Assembly: GCA_018343915.1 (NCBI GenBank)
Contig: JABRWF010000002.1
Location: 558,001-622,000 of the forward strand
DNA length: 64,000 bases
Source of the DNA: Agroathelia rolfsii
Taxonomy: Eukaryota; Basidiomycota; Agaricomycetes; Amylocorticiales; Amylocorticiaceae
Direction of reading: 5' to 3'
Shown here: piece by piece, positions 59,948-64,000 of the stretch
Layout: every line of letters begins with the position of its first letter
Position numbering within the stretch: the stretch's first letter is position 1
Notes under the pieces: generated by a model
What the model was told of the DNA's origin: nothing
Database searches by the model: none
What the model saw: the letters and a program-made list of their open reading frames with translations, nothing else
Made by a program: the position numbers and the translations under genes

Positions 59948-62900
59948 ATGGCTTCAAAAGATCTTGTCGGATCTGTCTTCGAGCGAAAGTCCTCGTCAAA
60001 TTCTTCTGGATCAAACGTTTTCAAGCGTCCGACTGGGACAGGCTTTCCATCGGCACAGCATAGGTCGAAAAGCGCTTTTGCGCGTGCAAGGGAGCAGAGA
60101 CAACAACAGCAAACCAATGCCACGGAGCAGCCACAATCGCGGTCGGTCATTCCGCCGGTTATCTCGGGTCAAAAAGCTCAAAGTAAAACCTCGGCCGCAC
60201 CCTCTGTTGAGATCCGTCCTTCGCTCGTTGCTTCCAGCGACAACGACAATGAATCTCCTGATTGGAGGGCTCAGATGTCCGCAGAGAACGAGGCTAGGGT
60301 GGCCAATATGACAGAAGAAGAACGTGAAGAAGAGAGAAAGCAGATATTTGAGCAATTTGGCCCCGGAATTGCTGATATTTTGCGACGAGCGCGTGAGAGG
60401 CTAGAACGGACTGCTGGTGATCCTGAAGAACCTTCTCGCGGGCAGAATTGTGAGTCACTGAGGACAATTTCTTGTATTTTTAACTTATCACTGGTTCCTC
60501 ACAAAATAAGCCGGTGATCACCAGGGCTCTAAAATCGACCCTCATGTAGCTAGTGTCCGTAGTCTGTCTCGTAAGTCTGGTTATTTGTGTTCTCGTTTAC
60601 ATTATGTAATTTATTTTTGTGTGATCATCATACTTTCATCCAAATAGCTGCCTCTACCGGCGGTGCTCTCACACCCAAAAAGTTACGTTTTGCCGATATC
60701 ACCGAGAAGGACGTGCACGTATACGAGTCTGCTCCACCGTCTCCCAAACGCCGGCCATTGGCATTACCCCCTCCAGATAAAAACGATGACTCGGTTGTTT
60801 CTATTGGACAATTCAAAGGCAAATTAGCCGCCGAACCCCCCTTCGTCTCGCCTCTGTCTGATGGTGCAGATGGCACCGATAAGGGCCCAGATGAAGGTAC
60901 TCCTGAAGACATTCGAAGGAAATATTTCCCGGATGTTTCGCCTGATGACCCCACCAGCAAAGAAACCCTTGCCTGGATACAAGGCGTAAAGAGCCCGGAA
61001 AACAAACCTTCTACCGGCCCTGCACCTTCTGACTTGAGGTTCGACCTGACGGGGACGCCCATTCCATCTGATCTGTCGCTGTCACTACCGACGCATCTAG
61101 GTCTCCACCATCATGCCGAGGGCTCGCACGCCGGCTACACTCTTGATGATATCTTCTTGCTCACGCGGTCCACGGTGCCTGCGCAGCGTGTCACCATGTT
61201 AGACTTGCTGGCACGTTTGACGCGAAAGTTATGGAGAGGCTTGCAAGGTTACATGGAGGATATCATCCCGGAGTTGAGTGGTCAAGAGGAGGAACTACGA
61301 CGTAGGATTATTGCCACCGGCCTTGAGGCACTGAGTGAACGCGGTAATATCGGCGTTCGCGCTATAAACGTTGTATGGGAATGCATTGTTGGCTGGGACC
61401 AACATCTCGCTAATGTGGAGGGAGTGGAGCTGCGCACAGAACCAAGTCGCGATACGGATCTCATCTCATCTCTTCCCTTGGACTTCATTTTGCCGCAGAT
61501 ATCCAAACTTGTTGGTGTAAGAGCCCTGCCTCCCGAGTCCCTTATCCAGCTATTGTCAATCGTTCATCGTTTGGCTCAGCATGATAATACCGTCGCTACG
61601 GCCATCGTTGCCACCGAAGGCCTTGTCGACAATTTTGTGAAAACCTTCCTTCTGTCCTCTCACGCCGGGAATTCTCCCGCTAGCCCGAATCCGGTTGCCA
61701 TTCAGCTACTCATCACGCTCACTACATCTTCGAGGAAGAATGCTATGAGCTTACTAGAACCCATTGGCCCTCTCTTACGATTCGTAGCCATCCTTCCAGA
61801 ATCATCGCCATGGCTAGCAAGTGTCGAATCTTCGCTTACTGCTGAGACTCTTCGACTGTATGCCACACTAGCTGGATATGGTCTGTACGCACACATCGCC
61901 GCAACAGCATCGTTGGAATTCATTCGTCTGGGCCAATACATACGTTCTCCCCAATGCAAGGCTAGGAGATTGAAGGAGGCTTGGTTGGATCTCTTGAGTG
62001 TTTGGATTGTCTGTGCCATTGATCCTCATTGTACAACTCCAGAACATGAAATTCTGTGGAGTCAAGTTGCCGCATGGGGATGGGATAAAGAGGTCATAGA
62101 ATGGGCCGACTCCTTAGGCCCCTTTGACACGTCTCTCTGGAAGAGGGTCTGGAACCTCCTTGCGTCATATCTTGAAGGGGCTAGAATTAACGAGGTGAAA
62201 GGCGGTGAGAATGAAAGAGCTACTGTACTTGAGCATATACGCCCAGCGTTTGCCGCTGGCATCCAAGCAGAGGTTTTATCTGCCTCGATAGAGGAACTGC
62301 GCTCTTCTTTGGACGCTCTCAACGAGTCACCCGCTATCTCTCTGAATTCCCCCCAAAGCCCGGCATTGAAGACGCTCAAGACGCTTACTTACCACATTGA
62401 TGTTATTAGTAGCAGTATCCGGCTTTGGCTCGCCTGTCTTCCACTACAAATAGACGGACACCTCCCTGAAGGTCCCCCTTTTACACTGCCGTTTGCTCAA
62501 ATATCTCAGCTGGCAGCAGATCTAGTCTCCCATTCGTTATGGTCCTATATTGAATCGACTCCCGTACCGACGGTACTCGTGACACGTCGCTCCTTGACGA
62601 ACTTCCTATCGGTATACCTTATCATGTCCCGAAGATTACCAGGAATTTCTGAAGATCTCTGGATGGCGCAGGCCTTATCCATACTTCCACGGTTGATCCC
62701 CGGAGACGAAGCTATTGCATTGCATGCTATCAATTCGCTAATAGATTTTGTCACCCCTGTTCAAGCCGAGATTCACGGATGGAGGGTATCTCCCGAAATC
62801 TGGCAAAGTGGCGGCCTCAAGTCTATTCGTTCGCTATTGGAGTATTCGGTGCGGGACGCGGATGGCCATGTTGTTGCCCCACGCATACCATCTCCTCAAT

Positions 62901-63955
62901 CTGTCCAGAAGTCCACGACGCAGCGAACGTCAATACTTCAAGTATTGCCCGGATCAACAGAAAAGGGGCAACTTGTCAGCAGGCTACCTTTACCTCGTGA
63001 TTGGACTTTCTCCCCTATAGAGCATCTACTTCGTGCTGGTACATCGCGTGCACTAGTGACGACTTCACCATCCTCCGAACCTGAAACATCTGAAGTTGAA
63101 GTTGTGCGTGCATCTCTCTTGCTATCCAAAATCAGCTGGGAGGCACTTCGTCGATATGGCTTGTTATCGTTGGCTTTATCGAGAGAGGAGATCATCTTCG
63201 GATGCATGAAAGTCTTCATGCTCGAACACGATATCGCGAATAGCTCGCAAGAGACTTTCAGGGATAAGCACGTGCATGAGCTTATGAACGATCTATTGGC
63301 GCCGTTCTTATTCGGGAAGAATCTTGCATCTACTCATACCATGGATCTCGAAAAGCTTGCCGTGCGCTTCCTTGGTACGGCCACGCCGTTCTATCAATAC
63401 TATACGGATTTCGTGGCACTCTACGACTCTATCTCTTTCGCCGACCCCTTATTTGCTAAATTACTCCTGCCTCCGACCTCGCTGCGGTATCCAGTTGACT
63501 ATCGACGATATTTATGGAACGACTTCGGCCACACCATCAAAACGATACGCATACCTATAGAGGAAGTTTTGACAGACGACATATCCGAATATCTCTGGCC
63601 TCGGGAGGTTGATAACCAAATCTTGAGCGCTTATCTGCGGTCATTGCTCAAGGAGCGACCGCAGGGTTTCGTGCGATTCCAGGCGATACATCATGTTGCC
63701 TGTACGATATGGCCCGATCTTCACGGGTCCTTGGAAGAAGACGAACGAGCCGCCACGTTATTGAAAGCAATCGTGACACAGGGCGACACTGAGACAATCA
63801 AAGACATTGTTCTCTATCATCAAAGTGATGGAGGAATAGTCTTACCACCCGCATGCTTTGAGAATTTGGAAGCAAGAGCAGCTAAGTTAAAATGGCTGGA
63901 AAGCTTGGATGATAATTACTTGATCGACAGACTTAAGCGTTTACTGGAAGTTTGA
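59948..63955 (+). CDS. RPAP1: RNA polymerase II-associated protein 1 homologue (RPAP1/Rba50)
   Basis: Three exons: 59948-60449, 60511-60570 and 60648-63955, giving 1289 residues. The N-terminal domain shows LVGSVFERKSSSNSSG and later ENEARVANMTEEEREEERKQ with FGPGIADILRRARERLE, the RPAP1-N pattern. Exon 3 carries KKLRFADI, DIRRKYFPDVSPDDP, then LRFDLTGTPIP and YTLDDIFLLTRSTVPAQRV, the RPAP1-C pattern. The remaining 900 residues are helical, repeat-like and typical of this large protein. RPAP1/Rba50 works in cytoplasmic assembly and nuclear import of RNA polymerase II with GPN GTPases. The first acceptor was set at AATAAG (before 60511) because the later AG gives a stop. Complete to the TGA at 63953-63955. 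Confidence 0.93.
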
Positions 63956-64000
63956 AAATCGTGATGTAGAGAATAAAATATCTAAATGGACTGGTAAAGC

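Noticed and set aside
1..64000. tRNA genes and CRISPR arrays
   Set aside because: I looked by eye for T-loop GGTTCGA-type motifs on both strands and for regularly spaced repeats and found none; a tRNAscan run would be decisive.

Overview
The window is nuclear DNA of a filamentous fungus, almost certainly a basidiomycete of the Agaricomycotina. The genes are cut by many short GT-AG introns (mostly 50-80 bases) and include small exons. Core genes (Ire1, Jip5, ALDH7, RPAP1) are read as fungal orthologues, and several long low-complexity proteins resemble agaricomycete hypothetical proteins. A Rhizoctonia/Ceratobasidium-like origin is possible but is a guess. No tRNA, rRNA, CRISPR array or virus was recognised. 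Exon models were spliced by hand; where a model is called complete, its exon lengths sum to a multiple of three.

Layout. (1) 1-12.8 kb: the 3' part of an M20-type amidohydrolase (+); an alpha/beta hydrolase (-) whose two last short exons end in the peroxisomal signal SKL; a 14-exon secreted S41-family peptidase-like protein (+); a possible small membrane-protein relic (-); and a proline/serine-rich hypothetical protein (+). (2) 12.8-34.9 kb: a gene-poor accessory stretch rich in oxidoreductases. It holds an MDR enoyl reductase-like gene (-), a membrane-anchored low-complexity protein (+), an NmrA-like gene (+) and a tandem array of four SDR paralogues (all -). The first two SDR genes lie in 1.9-kb direct repeats whose centre is far more alike than the flanks. 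A 143-bp element with 20-bp terminal inverted repeats lies between them. (3) 34.9-53 kb: a dense core region with the unfolded-protein sensor IRE1 (-), an F-box/WD40 protein (-) sharing a 252-bp divergent promoter with JIP5 (+), a mitochondrial-looking ALDH7-type dehydrogenase (+) and a coiled-coil/proline-rich hypothetical protein (+). (4) 53-64 kb: a decayed amidase pseudogene (+), 3 kb without recognisable genes, and a complete RPAP1 orthologue (+).

How they work together. IRE1 monitors ER folding, F-box/WD40 proteins choose ubiquitination targets, Jip5 acts in ribosome biogenesis, RPAP1 in RNA polymerase II assembly, and ALDH7 in lysine/aldehyde catabolism; these are independent housekeeping functions. 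The MDR, NmrA and SDR genes could belong to a specialised oxidative pathway, but no backbone synthase, regulator or transporter is visible, so a metabolite cluster is not claimed.
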